Shown: positions 14,331-24,538 of the stretch, in pieces
How the letters are laid out: every line of letters begins with the position of its first letter
Numbering within the stretch: the first letter of the stretch is position 1
Origin: Acanthornis magna
Lineage: Eukaryota > Chordata > Aves > Passeriformes > Acanthizidae
Direction: 5' to 3'
Length of the DNA stretch: 64,000 nt
Assembly: GCA_036785705.1 (NCBI GenBank)
Contig: JAWUZG010001121.1
Location: forward strand, 103,863 to 167,862
The notes under the pieces: model-generated
What the model saw: the letters and a program-made list of their open reading frames with translations, nothing else
Databases searched by the model: none
What the model was told of the DNA's origin: nothing
Program-made: the position numbers and the translations under genes

Positions 14331-14695
14331 GACTGACCCTGACCAAAGGAAAACCCCCATGCCCTGCCCCCACCCCGGAGCTGTTGGTTAGAAGGAAGGA
14401 GGGAGGGGGTGAGTAGAGAAACAGCGTTTGTAGCAGAAGAATTGTGGCATTGGACTGACTAAGAAAAGCCACATATCTTGCCCCAGCCCGGATCTGCTGG
14501 TTGAATGGAAGGAGGGGGCGAATAGAGAAACAGTGTCTGTAGTAGAAGAATTGTGATGGACTGACTTAAGGAAAAAAACCCCACACCCTGCCCCTGCCTG
14601 GGAGTTGTTGGTTAGTTGGAAAGGTGGGAGGGGGTGAGCTGGGAAGCCGTGCCTTAAGAGGGAAGGGGGGTCAGCGAAGAAACGGTGTCTTGAGA
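14331..14695 (+). repeat. tandem repeat inside U3 of solo LTR A
   Basis: Three imperfect units of roughly 105-135 bp each start with GACTGAC (14,331; 14,453; 14,559). Each then has a CCCTGCCCC-like word, a CTGTTGGTT-like word, a GGAGGGGG(T/C)GA word and a GAAACAG/GAAACGG word. Repeated U3 blocks of this kind often act as enhancers in retroviruses; that role is inferred here. Confidence 0.75.
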
Positions 14696-14737
14696 GCTTT
14701 TTTTTACCTCTGATTTATCCTCCGACTCTGTTAGATT

Positions 14738-14743
14738 AATAAA
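14738..14743 (+). promoter_or_regulatory. poly(A) signal AATAAA of solo LTR A
   Basis: AATAAA lies 202 bp before the LTR end and is followed by a T-rich run. The same hexamer is present on the minus strand at 23,345-23,350 in copy B. It is the main reason for the assigned orientation. Confidence 0.55.
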
Positions 14744-14945
14744 TCACTTTTTTTTTGCAACTTTAAGTCTTCCACCTGCTTTTGCCCTGAATCTCGTGCG
14801 TCCCCTTATCAGTAGTCTTATCTCAACTCATAAGTCCAGTGTTTTGTGTTAATTTTCCCTCTCCTCTGCATAGCTGCAGCAGGAGAGAGCATAGAGAGCA
14901 AACGTCGTAGGTGCCTGGCATTTAGCCAGGGTCAAACCCACGACA

Positions 14946-14950
14946 ATACT
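14946..14950. repeat. target-site duplication, right copy (ATACT)
   Basis: It matches 13,583-13,587 exactly and abuts the terminal CA of solo LTR A. Confidence 0.9.
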
Positions 14951-17900
14951 CTGAATTGTTTCCTTCCAAAAAGAGCTAAATTATTTTCAGACTGTGTTTT
15001 ATCACAGCTTACTATCTCAGCAGGCACAGCTCCACTGAAACTGCCTTGTTTGCCTCTACAAGATCCTGTGATTTTTACTGTCAAAAAAATATGCCAGATT
15101 TCCCTATTAGTCACTCACTGAATTACAGGGCATGGGATCCCAGGCATGGCCAGCATACCAAGGGCATCAGCATCCCTGCTCACAATCAGATTGTGCTGCT
15201 TAGCTGAAGGATGAGATCCTGCTCTTGCCCACATTCAGAATGGTCTGGATGTAGAGCAGAGGACCCACACAGTAGCAGTGCCAGGGCCCAGGTAACCCCC
15301 TTGCTCTAAGTGGGGCATAAACATCACTTAAGCTGCCTCTAGTTTGTAGCTTTTCAGTTTCAAAGTCAAGTTAATAAAATGGCTGTTGTTGTGAAAGCAT
15401 TACATAGAAAATAATAAAAGCTCAGAAAAAAATTGTAACAGGGAACAGAAATTCCTCCATAAGCCACGACTATGAATTTGTCCCAACAAACCATTCTGAT
15501 CATCACAATTTAGCAGCACCTGATTGCTCAGGGACATTATCTTGGCAGTGTCAGCCCAGACTGTAGGCGAGCACCCAACAGCTTCAAAGCCCCCCCAGAA
15601 GTTAGTGTTAATTTGCAACACTGTGGAAAGGGCCTGCAGACAGGAAAAGGGATGAAAAGCACAAAAAGAGGGACATCCCCTCGTAAATCCAGATGTGGTC
15701 CCTCAGATCTTCCTCCTGAGGCATACTGACAAAGCAAAGCAGTGAAATTGCCTCTTGTGCTGTTCTATAAATGCTCCTTCACCCTGGAAATTGGGAAATT
15801 TAAACAATATCAGATTGAGACCCTTCCACTCTCAGGAAACCAATCAACAAATTTATTGCTTGATGCAAGTTTTAATGTTTAGAAAAGTTAAAAAGAGGGC
15901 TTGTTTTAAAGGATGTTAAAGAAATAGTAGGAAACAACCAAAACAACATCAGTTACCTGTTACATTTCAACAACTACTGAACCATAAAATCTTCCATCAA
16001 TCCCTTCAACTTTTTTGGCAAGTCAAACACTCAGGTAGTTATCCTCTGACACAAAACAAAGATTTTACATTTTTGGATGGAAGAAATTAGTGCCATGTCT
16101 TTTTGCTATATAAAATATCCCTTTTGCTATCATTCCTTTTCAAAGCTTTTAGAAAGCCCAGTGAAAGTGGGAGCATACCTTTCACATTATCAAGACAGCA
16201 CCTAAATTTTCATCTTCCATATTCCAATAAGGCAGCTAGCATAAAACATTTAGAAGCACCATAAGATGGAAATGTAGCAGGGTAACTCATTGAGAACTGA
16301 AAGTCTCAGATGCATCTCTCAGTCACGCACAGTTCTTATTCTTTCCTTCACTGAGAGAAACACAGTAATGAAAGAGTTATAAAATGGTGAATATGGCAGG
16401 TGCAGGTTAAGATGGAGTCAAACAGAGATGAACTGATATTTTATTATTATTTTAATAAATACATAATCTAACTGCTTTACTTAGATGCATTGGTTCCAGT
16501 GTAATTATTTCTATTGCTTATGATTTTGGTGCTATATGAGAGTAAATCCCTACCATCTAAAGCCAATAGGAGAGCTAATCTTGACTGCCTATAAAAGGGA
16601 AGTATTGTACAATTGCTGAGACAAAGGGAAGAGTACCACCATTTCAGCTGATGATTGCTGTATTACAAATCTTTTTGCAATGCTGATGACTCTTAGGAAA
16701 ATGTAAGGCCTATTTTCTGGCCAGAATTTTGTGCTGCTTCAAAATTAAGAGTACAAGAGCAAAAGAGGTACCAAAGGAAAAACAACAAAGAAACAGTGCC
16801 TGAAATTTTATGGTGAAACTAAATGATCACGGCTGCAGCTTGCTGCCAGTGGAAATGAGAACAGACTTCCCTTTCCAATACTGTCAGAAAGCCCATCCGG
16901 GGAAGATGCCCAACAGTGCCCAAACCAAACCACAGTCAACAGATCACCAGAAGATGATCTTTCTGTTAAGGCTGTTTTTAATAAACAGGTTCATCCAGAA
17001 CAGGAGGTTAAAACCCCCATCTTTAGAGCACAAATCTTCATCAGTTTCTTTGAAGAAATAGCTTATTTTCAAGTGCTTCAACATAGCAAATCCCAGGTAA
17101 AAGCAAATAAGAAAAACTACCTCTAGAAGTATTGTCATAAATCTCATAGGTGTACTCACTAGTCACTTTTCTAGAAAGTTTCATGCATGTAAAGCATTGC
17201 CTTTGAGACCATTTGCCACAATAAAACACAGCTGAAAATGCAAGAAATTTCTCACATATGAGAAAATTTTAATTTTCATTAATTTTATCTCAGTCTAAAT
17301 AACCAGTCTCTGGAAAAATTGCACAAAAAATTATTTGACACTTCAAGAATAAGGGATATTATTTTAAAGAGATGCCTCATATTTTTTCAGAGTGTCTTGT
17401 GATAACATTTCAATCCTCACTTTAACCAAAAGACTTACTGTTTTTGCAGTATGAGAAGCATATATGATATACTCCATTTGTGGAGTGAAAGGTGAAGTAT
17501 TTCTGGATATTTCTGGATAAAAGGTGAAAGATATGCAAGACATACATACAATCTTAGGAGAACATATTGAAAGTTATGTAAAAAGTACATTAAAAGACTC
17601 CACAAGATAAATAGTGAATTAGCAGGACGACTAGGGAGATTTTTGTTACCTCTGCTGTTCAGAGGTAACTTTTTCTGCAAAAAAACTGCTAGTGGCTTGA
17701 ACTGGGATAGCCAAATCCTAGTCAGCAGATCCTTTTAGATTTTCTTAACTCCAGGCCCAACATGTGGCACTAGAGTAGGAAATCACCTCTTGAAATCCTT
17801 TCCTAAAGGGGAACCATGAGCTGAGTCTGCCAGGAAGAACTGTAAGACTCCCCTCCTCACTTCTGAGAGACAGGACAAATGAAAACACAAATGAAAAGCA

Positions 17901-19114
17901 TCCATTCTTCCTTCCTATTTGTCTAAACCAGCCCTGTAACCCACCTTCAAAAAATTAAATTTTTGGAAAAACAACAATGTAACCAACTTAGCAGGCAGGA
18001 GATAGAACACTGATGCAAGGTGATAATGGTGTCTCAAAGGGCAGAAGAAATTCAGAGTTGGCCTCTGCAAAGAAGATGTAACTCCATGTGCAGACGTGGG
18101 TCTAGACAGTTTTAGTGGACATCTTTTATTGCTCTGTCAGCCCGTGTTTAAATGTGACTTCACATCTACCTCACTTTTGCATGTGCATACAAAAATATGC
18201 ATTTTTTAAAAAAAATCTCAGAGAAAAAAGTGTTAGCTGATGTAGAGCAATAATCCTGTGGCAGAACAGTTTATAAAAGATGACAGAAAGCAGGCAGCAC
18301 AAGTAAACCTCTAGAGAAGATGCCATGGGAAAATGAGAAAAGCTTAGTCAAAGAACATCAGATAATTAGGGCACTGTTATAAAAAACACAACTGAATTAC
18401 TAAAATTTAAAACAAACATAGACTAGGTCATAAACTTACTGGTGTCATTAATGCACGGCAAAGTTGAAAGAAAAATCCTCCATGACTAAGGATGAGCGAG
18501 TTGTGTGATCAGTTAAAGAGAACAATATGAATTCAAAATAAAAATGTCCCCAAGAGAAAAAAAAAAATACACCTGTGAAGAGAAGAAAGGAAAAAACCTT
18601 ATTAAAAAAACAAAACAAACCAAACAAAAACCCCCCCATCAAGTAAGAATTCTATGGAGTTGAGTGACAACAAAAAAAAAAACTTCTACAAAGTTAAAAC
18701 TACAGGGAGGAAAACACAGTCACTTTCTAAGAGGATCAAGTGCTCAAACAGCATCAGTGTCAAGTGCGGAGAGCCTATCAGTCTTACCACAAGAAAAAAT
18801 GTGCCATGTACACTTATTAATTCCCAACACTGCAGTGCAAAGCTGTAACACCTTTCACAGTATATTAACAGTATAACAACTGCTTCTGGAGAGGCTGGGA
18901 AGTTAAAAAGCTAAAAATGAACATTTGAATTTTAAAGTTTGCTTGGGCAGCAACTGAGTACCATACTAAGATTTTAAAATAATGAGAGCAGTGATATACA
19001 CCAGAAAAACTGGATTTATTTTATAACACCTGTGCACCCACAGGGGATGGCAAGCCTTGTCAGAGCCCTGAGAGTGGCTGAGGATATCTTTTCACACTAT
19101 TGCTACTATTAGGG
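14951..19114. other. AT-rich non-coding DNA, no gene recognised
   Basis: Only short frames (83 aa or less) are present and none has a recognisable domain. Near 17,498-17,518 a 10-bp word (TATTTCTGGA) is duplicated in tandem. An A/C-rich low-complexity stretch with AAACAAACCAAAC words lies near 18,600-18,638, after an A11 run near 18,559. I see no transposon with defined ends. Confidence 0.6.
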
Positions 19115-19178
19115 TCACTTCACCACTATTGGCTTGGACTACATGGTCTCCAGAGGTCCCTTGCAACTATTCTGTGAT
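19115..19178 (+). repeat. CR1 LINE 3'-end fragment
   Basis: The order TTGGACTACATGGTCTCC, AGAGGTCCCTTGCAAC, then ATTCTGTGATT is that of the CR1 3' terminus (GGACTAGATGATCTC, AGAGGTCCCTTCCAAC, ATTCTATGATT) with a few substitutions. CR1 copies are typically 5'-truncated, which fits the short length. The upstream boundary is approximate. Confidence 0.7.
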
Positions 19179-20424
19179 TATTTCCCCAGCTGAAGGGGAA
19201 GGGAACTGACACAGGCATATTTTAGGAAGCAAGATCTAAGATCTGTTCATTATACTGCATAAATAAGAACTCAGTGTTAATAGTATTTTCATCAAGCCAA
19301 AGACTGGATAAGCATTAGAGCCTTAGTTATCCTGTGGCAGAAAAAGTTATAGGGACACTAAAGTTTACACACTGCATTTGTGTGTGAGATTTTAATTTAG
19401 TTAAAACAACTTCCAAGATTACTATAACTGAAAGGAGTTGAGAATAAAAAATAAACCTTCATTTGTTTACTGTGTTTAAAGTAAATATTGTTTGCTCAAC
19501 TTCCTTGAAATATTGCCAAGAGCATTTGTATTTATTTCTTCCTCTAACAGATGAATAACACTTCAAGGAGAAAAATATAAACCCAATGACATCTTCAAAC
19601 ATTCTGATTAGCATCTGAAACAAATGCTATTGTATGATTAACCCCCTACTTTGTCTATTCCCTTTAAAGAACAAAACAGGAGTTTAATTTTAGTTTTGCT
19701 AATTACAAAATATACTTACCATAAATTGTTGACTATCCAGTTCTAAGTGCTACTTACCTGTAAAACAAATCAAACAAAGAGTTACTTAACAGTGCAATAA
19801 ACTACACAGGAGTGTGGATATAATTTAGGTGGCTTGATGATCATTCCTTTTTTGATTACCAGAGTTAAATGAAAAAATGGAGTGAACCCAAGGATTCAGG
19901 AAAAAAAATAAGAACTCCAGCTGGAACACTGATATGCAACCGGAAAGCTCAGTCTCAGCAAAAGCACTTTATGACTTGAACTTCACTGCCCCCAAGGTGA
20001 AGGGAAAATGGCCAAAACTAAAACTTGCTTGTTCTGACTCTCAGAATTGCTTCTGTCCCACCTAAGATGAGCATCTGTAACACGGGATACAAGCTCTTTA
20101 TGAGGTACAGTCTCCAACGTATTCCCTTTCAGACTAAACTTCACAGGAACCACAAACCAATATTGCTTATATTACAAAGAATTTCACAACTTAAATGAGT
20201 TAACTAGCAAACTCCACTAAGGCCTTTACATGCTCACTGAGAGTTGGGTAAGGGTAGGGCCATTACTGCATTTGACATTGCTGTGTCTTGGCTTCATTTT
20301 TCTTCTAAAAAACTTTCCTTCTTAAAAGAATAAAATTAAACTATAAGCATCTGTTACTCTCTCTCTGTCAAAGGTGACAATTGCAAGGCTGCAAGTACTT
20401 AATAGTGGTATCTTTAATAATCAA
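19179..20424. other. AT-rich non-coding DNA
   Basis: Unique-looking sequence between two CR1 fragments. I see no open frame above about 60 aa, RNA gene or repeat with defined ends. Confidence 0.6.
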
Positions 20425-20492
20425 ACAGTGATAGAAATATTGGTTGGAAGGAGCCTCTAGATGTCATCCAGTCCAACTTCCTTTATTGGGAG
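20425..20492 (-). repeat. CR1 LINE 3'-end fragment, inverted
   Basis: The + strand reads GATAGAAATATTGGTTGGAA, GGAGCCTCTAGATGTCATCC, AGTCCAACTTCC. This is the reverse complement of the CR1 3' end (GTTGGACTAGATGATCT, GAGGTCCCTTCCAAC, ATTTCTATGAT). The match is good apart from a few changes. It is in the opposite orientation to the fragment at 19.1 kb. Confidence 0.75.
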
Positions 20493-23137
20493 TGCATAAA
20501 ATTAGATAAATTCTTGAGTTTAGTGTTCTTTGAAATAGAACTATCAAACAGGAGCTAAATACAGGAAAAACCCCTGTTTCATTAACAAAATATTACAACT
20601 AAACAGTTCGCAATATGTATTGCAGTCAGACACTGCATATTTTTATGGCAGAAACTCTGATATTGTGGTACTTAGAGATACAAAGGCTTGAAGGTAATAA
20701 AGTTAACAGCTTATTCATTCAAACTCCAACTTTTGCAGGAAATTGTCCAAATACTCTTTGGCATAGAGCATCTTTGATACTGTTATACCAAATACATGTT
20801 ATTTATCCCTTAAATCATAAAATGTGTTTGAATATGCCAATTTCTTTTTAATACATAATCCATACCATATCAAAATTCAGGCTTTTACTACATATACGTG
20901 ATGTCCAAATTCTAAATACATAGACCCATGCTGCATTCACACTGGGGTCTTGGCAGCTTCCATAACAGAGAACTCTCACAAGTGGACCAAAAGTTCAGTT
21001 AGAAATATCATGTATTACAATCCACCATGGCAATGATGTCTTTTGCTTTGAAGATTTAAAATAAAATACAAATTTGAACAAGAAAACTTGTCAAAACGAA
21101 AAAAATATATTTGGGGAAGAAGAAAAAATAAATAAAAATCACTGGGATGAAGGAAGAAGGAACAGTGTAGCCTTAAAAATAGCAAGAAATTCTCTCTAAT
21201 AGCTTTGCCACTGATCATACCATAACCCTTGTTAAATGCATTTCATCTCAGCTCAAAATTTGAAACAGGTCTCATTTGCAGTCAAAATAAATCCAGAAAA
21301 GCTTCATAGGGATATTTCTCTTCTAAGCTAAGTTTGTTAATCAATCATGCTAAAGAGTATAGAAAAACAATCTTTAGATTCCTGACTATCTGGAACAATT
21401 TTTCGTATCTTGAATTCTCCATGTGATGTAAGGATATTAATACAATACACTATTCACAACATTATGACATATTATAATTATCTCCATGGATGCCAGAAAC
21501 AATTTTACCATTGTGATAGACTGGGTACTACCTAAAAGAAACAAACCCAGTACATATTTTAAAATATATGGGTACAAGTGCACTATACTTAGATCATACT
21601 GACAAAAACTTGAAGAAAGTCAAGGGCAGCTGGGGCTGGGAAAAGATGATGCCAATTTAAACTTAAAGATTGACAGCTCTGTTTGGGATAAGGAAAGCTG
21701 AGTGGATCTTATTCAGCAAGGGAAAATCACTATGGGGGAAGAGAAGATGTAGGAATAACATATTAAAAATAAATATGGAACTTGAGGGCATGTTTAATGT
21801 AAAGCAAGCAAAATGCTTTGCTAAAAAATGTAGCCTTTGTCTTTTGAAACTATTACCATAACTTTTTTTTCTCCCCTTGAGCTAAGTTCCTAAGCAGACA
21901 TTAAAATAGTTGTAAATGGTAATTAGTATTCAGAAACACATTTTAGCACGGGAAATAGAAATGTGCTCTGAGGAGCTCAGCCTTGCTGCCCTGGGACAAC
22001 TCTGTCCCCGACACCAAACCTGGACAAACAGCTTCCCAAGGCTTTACACTGTCCACGGTCACAATGTGACACCAGTGCCCACTCCTGCACGAGTGAAGTC
22101 CTGGGAAACCCAAAAAAAGCCAGCGAGTGCCAGTGAAGGCTCTGGGGGACACAGACACACAGGTCTGCCATCCTGCTGACAGCAAGTGATAAGCACTTCT
22201 TGAGTCTTCAAGAACCTGGAAAATCTGAACTTGCAAACCAGTTGGAGGGGGAAAAAAAGCTGCTAAGAAAAGCTTCTCCAACTAAAGTAAGCTTTGGGAA
22301 CAAATGTAATTTCCAGGAGATCCAGCTCCACTGTTGACACAGGTCTGTTACTTACATGCTGCTTGTAATAATAATTCTGGCCCAGGGTGAACTTCTTTAA
22401 GGAAGAACCAAGACTTCAAATTTTACTCTTCTCCAACAAAAAGCTGACTGGCACTTCTGCATCTGCTCCTACTCAACACAAGCAATCATGTACACATGGT
22501 TTGGCTTCACAGCCTTCCCAGACCTGACTTTTCATAGCACTTCATGCCTTGGTCTTCACTCCTGCACACTGGACAAGTTCTGCTTCAAGCTGGCCATAGA
22601 AACAAGGGCAGGATTTGGCCTCAAGAATTTCCTAATCCAAAAATTCCATTGATGCAACAGCTGCTGCCTTCATATGATGACAGAAAAATTGCACCAACAG
22701 TGCAATTTGATGCTATGCCCCTGAGGACCACTTAAAACTACTGCCTTGACTCAGACCATGCTCATTTTCCTCCAGGAAGCTGAAATATAATACTCTCAAT
22801 GATTTAGAGAGAGCTGTTGAAAAGCCTTTGCCAACCTCAGGAAATCAGGAGAAGTTGTTTTTACTGAGCTGGGAAAGGGGAAAACAACACAAAAACTGTA
22901 GGTGTTCTTCTTGGTTTGTTTTTTGAAGCCATTAATTGATCAAATGGTTAACTCCACAGAAATATCTGACATAGCTGAGTGAGGCTACAAGATATAAGAA
23001 TGTGCTTCAGTAAACAGGCTGTAATTAATTTATTACTAAAAAAGCATTTGTTTACTCACATTTTGCACAGGCATGGCAGACCTGCACTGCTACAGATTTC
23101 TAAATGCACAAAGGAAGGTTTCCAGCTTCCAGGTTTT
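20493..23137. other. AT-rich non-coding DNA
   Basis: No gene is recognised. The largest frame is 112 aa on - at 21943-22281; it overlaps two other frames and has no recognisable domain. The stretch 21,960-22,180 is slightly GC-richer. The sequence ends at the target-site duplication of solo LTR B. Confidence 0.55.
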
Positions 23138-23142
23138 TATGC
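23138..23142. repeat. target-site duplication, left copy (TATGC)
   Basis: TATGC directly precedes the TGTCGTGG end of solo LTR B and is repeated at 24,534-24,538 after the opposite end. Confidence 0.9.
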
Positions 23143-23344
23143 TGTCGTGGGTTTGACCCTGGCTAAATGCCAGGCACCTACGACGTTTGCTCTCTATGCT
23201 CTCTCCTGCTGCAGCTATGCAGAGGAGAGGGAAAATTAACACAAAACACTGGACTTATGAGTTGAGATAAGACCACTGATAAGGTGACGCACTAGATCCA
23301 GGGCAAAAGCAGGCGGTAAAACTTAAAGTTGCAAAAAAAAGTGA

Positions 23345-23350
23345 TTTATT
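23345..23350 (-). promoter_or_regulatory. poly(A) signal AATAAA of solo LTR B
   Basis: TTTATT on + is AATAAA on -, at the position equivalent to 14,738-14,743 in copy A. It is conserved in both copies. Confidence 0.55.
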
Positions 23351-23394
23351 AGTCTAACAGAGTCGGAGGATAAATCAGAGGTAAAAATAAGCTC

Positions 23395-23800
23395 TCAAGA
23401 CACCGTTTCTTCACTGACCCCCCTTCCCTCTTAAGGCACCGCTTCCCAGCTCACCCCCTCCCTCCTTTCCAACTAACCAACAACTCCCAGGCAGGGGCAG
23501 GGTGTGGGGTTTTTTCCTTAAGTCAGTCCATCACAATTCTTCTACTGCAGACACTGTTTCTCTATTCGCCCCCTCCTTCCATTCAACCAACAGATCCGGG
23601 CTGGGGCCAGATATGTGGCTTTTCTTAGTCAGTCCAACGCCACAATTCTTCTGCTACAAACGCTGTTTCTCTACTCACCCCTCTCCCTATTAAGGCCATT
23701 TCTCAGCTCGCCCCCTCCCTCCTTCCTTCTAACCAACAGCTCCAGGGTGGGGGCAGGGCATGGGGGTTTTCCTTTGGTCAGGGTCAGTCCATCAGGGGAA
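23395..23800 (-). repeat. U3 tandem repeats of solo LTR B
   Basis: This block corresponds to the copy A array, with recurring CACCCCCTCC, CCAACAGCTCC-like, GTTTCTCTA and GTCAGTCCA words on +. It has an additional partial unit near 23,680-23,712 (a CCCTATTAAGGCC and CAGCTCGCC block) that resembles the CTCTTAAGGCACCGC and CAGCTCACC part at 23,430-23,460. This suggests unit gain or loss between the copies. Confidence 0.65.
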
Positions 23801-24533
23801 AAGAATCCTCTACTTAGCCATGGGGGTCCCTCCCACGAGGGACAGTCCTCTGCGAACTTCTTTGGCGTGGGTCCAATCTCACGAGCAGCCCCGCCCGATT
23901 GCTGCTGTCCGAGATTCTCTCCAGGCTGCAGATTTCCAAGCCGAGGCCAGGCTGTTTCCATCCCGGGAGCAAGGCCTTTCTCTCTCCTGCAAGGCTTTTG
24001 CAACTCTCAGTCTCTGGGACTCCCACTGGATCACAGCTTCCTGCAGGCTTCCACCTGCTCCTCTGGCGTGGGCACCTCCCCACGGGCTGTGGGGGGTTTC
24101 TCTGCACCCCCTGGACTCCATGGGCTGCAGGGGGACCATCTGCTCCCCCATGGTCTTCACCACGGCTGGCAGAGGGTTTTCAGCTCCGGCGCCTGGAGCA
24201 TCTCCTCCCCCACCTTCTCCACTGACCTTGGTGCCTCCATGTTGTTCTCCCTCACATATTTTTACCTCCTCCTCCTCCTTCCCTGGCTACAAAGAAGTGC
24301 GTGCTTACCCTGTTTTGATTTCTTCTTAAATATGTTTTCACAGAGGCGTAACTAACATCTCAAATTGGCCCAGGTTTGGCCAGCAGCATGTCCATCATCT
24401 TCAGAGCCATCAGAGATTGGCTCTGCTGGACATGATGGAGAAATTTCCAGAATCTTTACTCAGGACATGCAGGAGCCATCTTTGTACCCCACCCTATCCA
24501 CTGGCAAAAACTGGGCCAGGCAAAACTACCACA

Positions 24534-24538
24534 TATGC
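24534..24538. repeat. target-site duplication, right copy (TATGC)
   Basis: It matches 23,138-23,142 exactly and abuts the end of solo LTR B. Confidence 0.9.

Larger units (their letters stand above)
13588..14945 (+). mobile_element. solo LTR, copy A (about 1.36 kb)
   Basis: The element begins TGTGGTAGTTTTGCC, ends CAAACCCACGACA, is bounded by TG...CA and is flanked by a perfect 5-bp duplication. A second full-length copy lies inverted at 23,143-24,533. I infer the + orientation because AATAAA at 14,738-14,743 lies about 0.2 kb before the CA end, which suits a U3-R-U5 order with a long U3. No primer-binding site, gag or pol follows, so it is a solo LTR left by recombination between the two LTRs of a provirus. 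A 5-bp duplication is usual for ERVL-like and some class I elements and differs from the 6 bp of alpha/beta-like ones, so the class is open. Antisense frames up to 226 aa cross it but are discussed as probable artefacts. Confidence 0.85.
23143..24533 (-). mobile_element. solo LTR, copy B (about 1.39 kb)
   Basis: On + it begins TGTCGTGGGTTTGACCC and ends CAAAACTACCACA. It is the reverse complement of solo LTR A over its full length; I estimate about 95% identity from a by-eye comparison of roughly the first 270 bases. A perfect 5-bp duplication (TATGC) flanks it. Relative to copy A it carries an extra block of about 30-35 bp near 23,680-23,712, inside the U3 repeats. As with A, no internal retroviral sequence is attached. 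Different target sites show that A and B are two separate insertions and not a segmental duplication. The orientation is inferred from the minus-strand AATAAA. Confidence 0.85.

Noticed and set aside
13588..14945. A segmental inverted duplication as the origin of the two long LTR copies
   Set aside because: Similarity stops exactly at the TG/CA ends and the flanks differ, which is the signature of independent insertion.
13588..24533. The two long LTRs as the two ends of a single 11-kb provirus
   Set aside because: They are in opposite orientation, each has its own different 5-bp duplication, and no retroviral interior lies between them.
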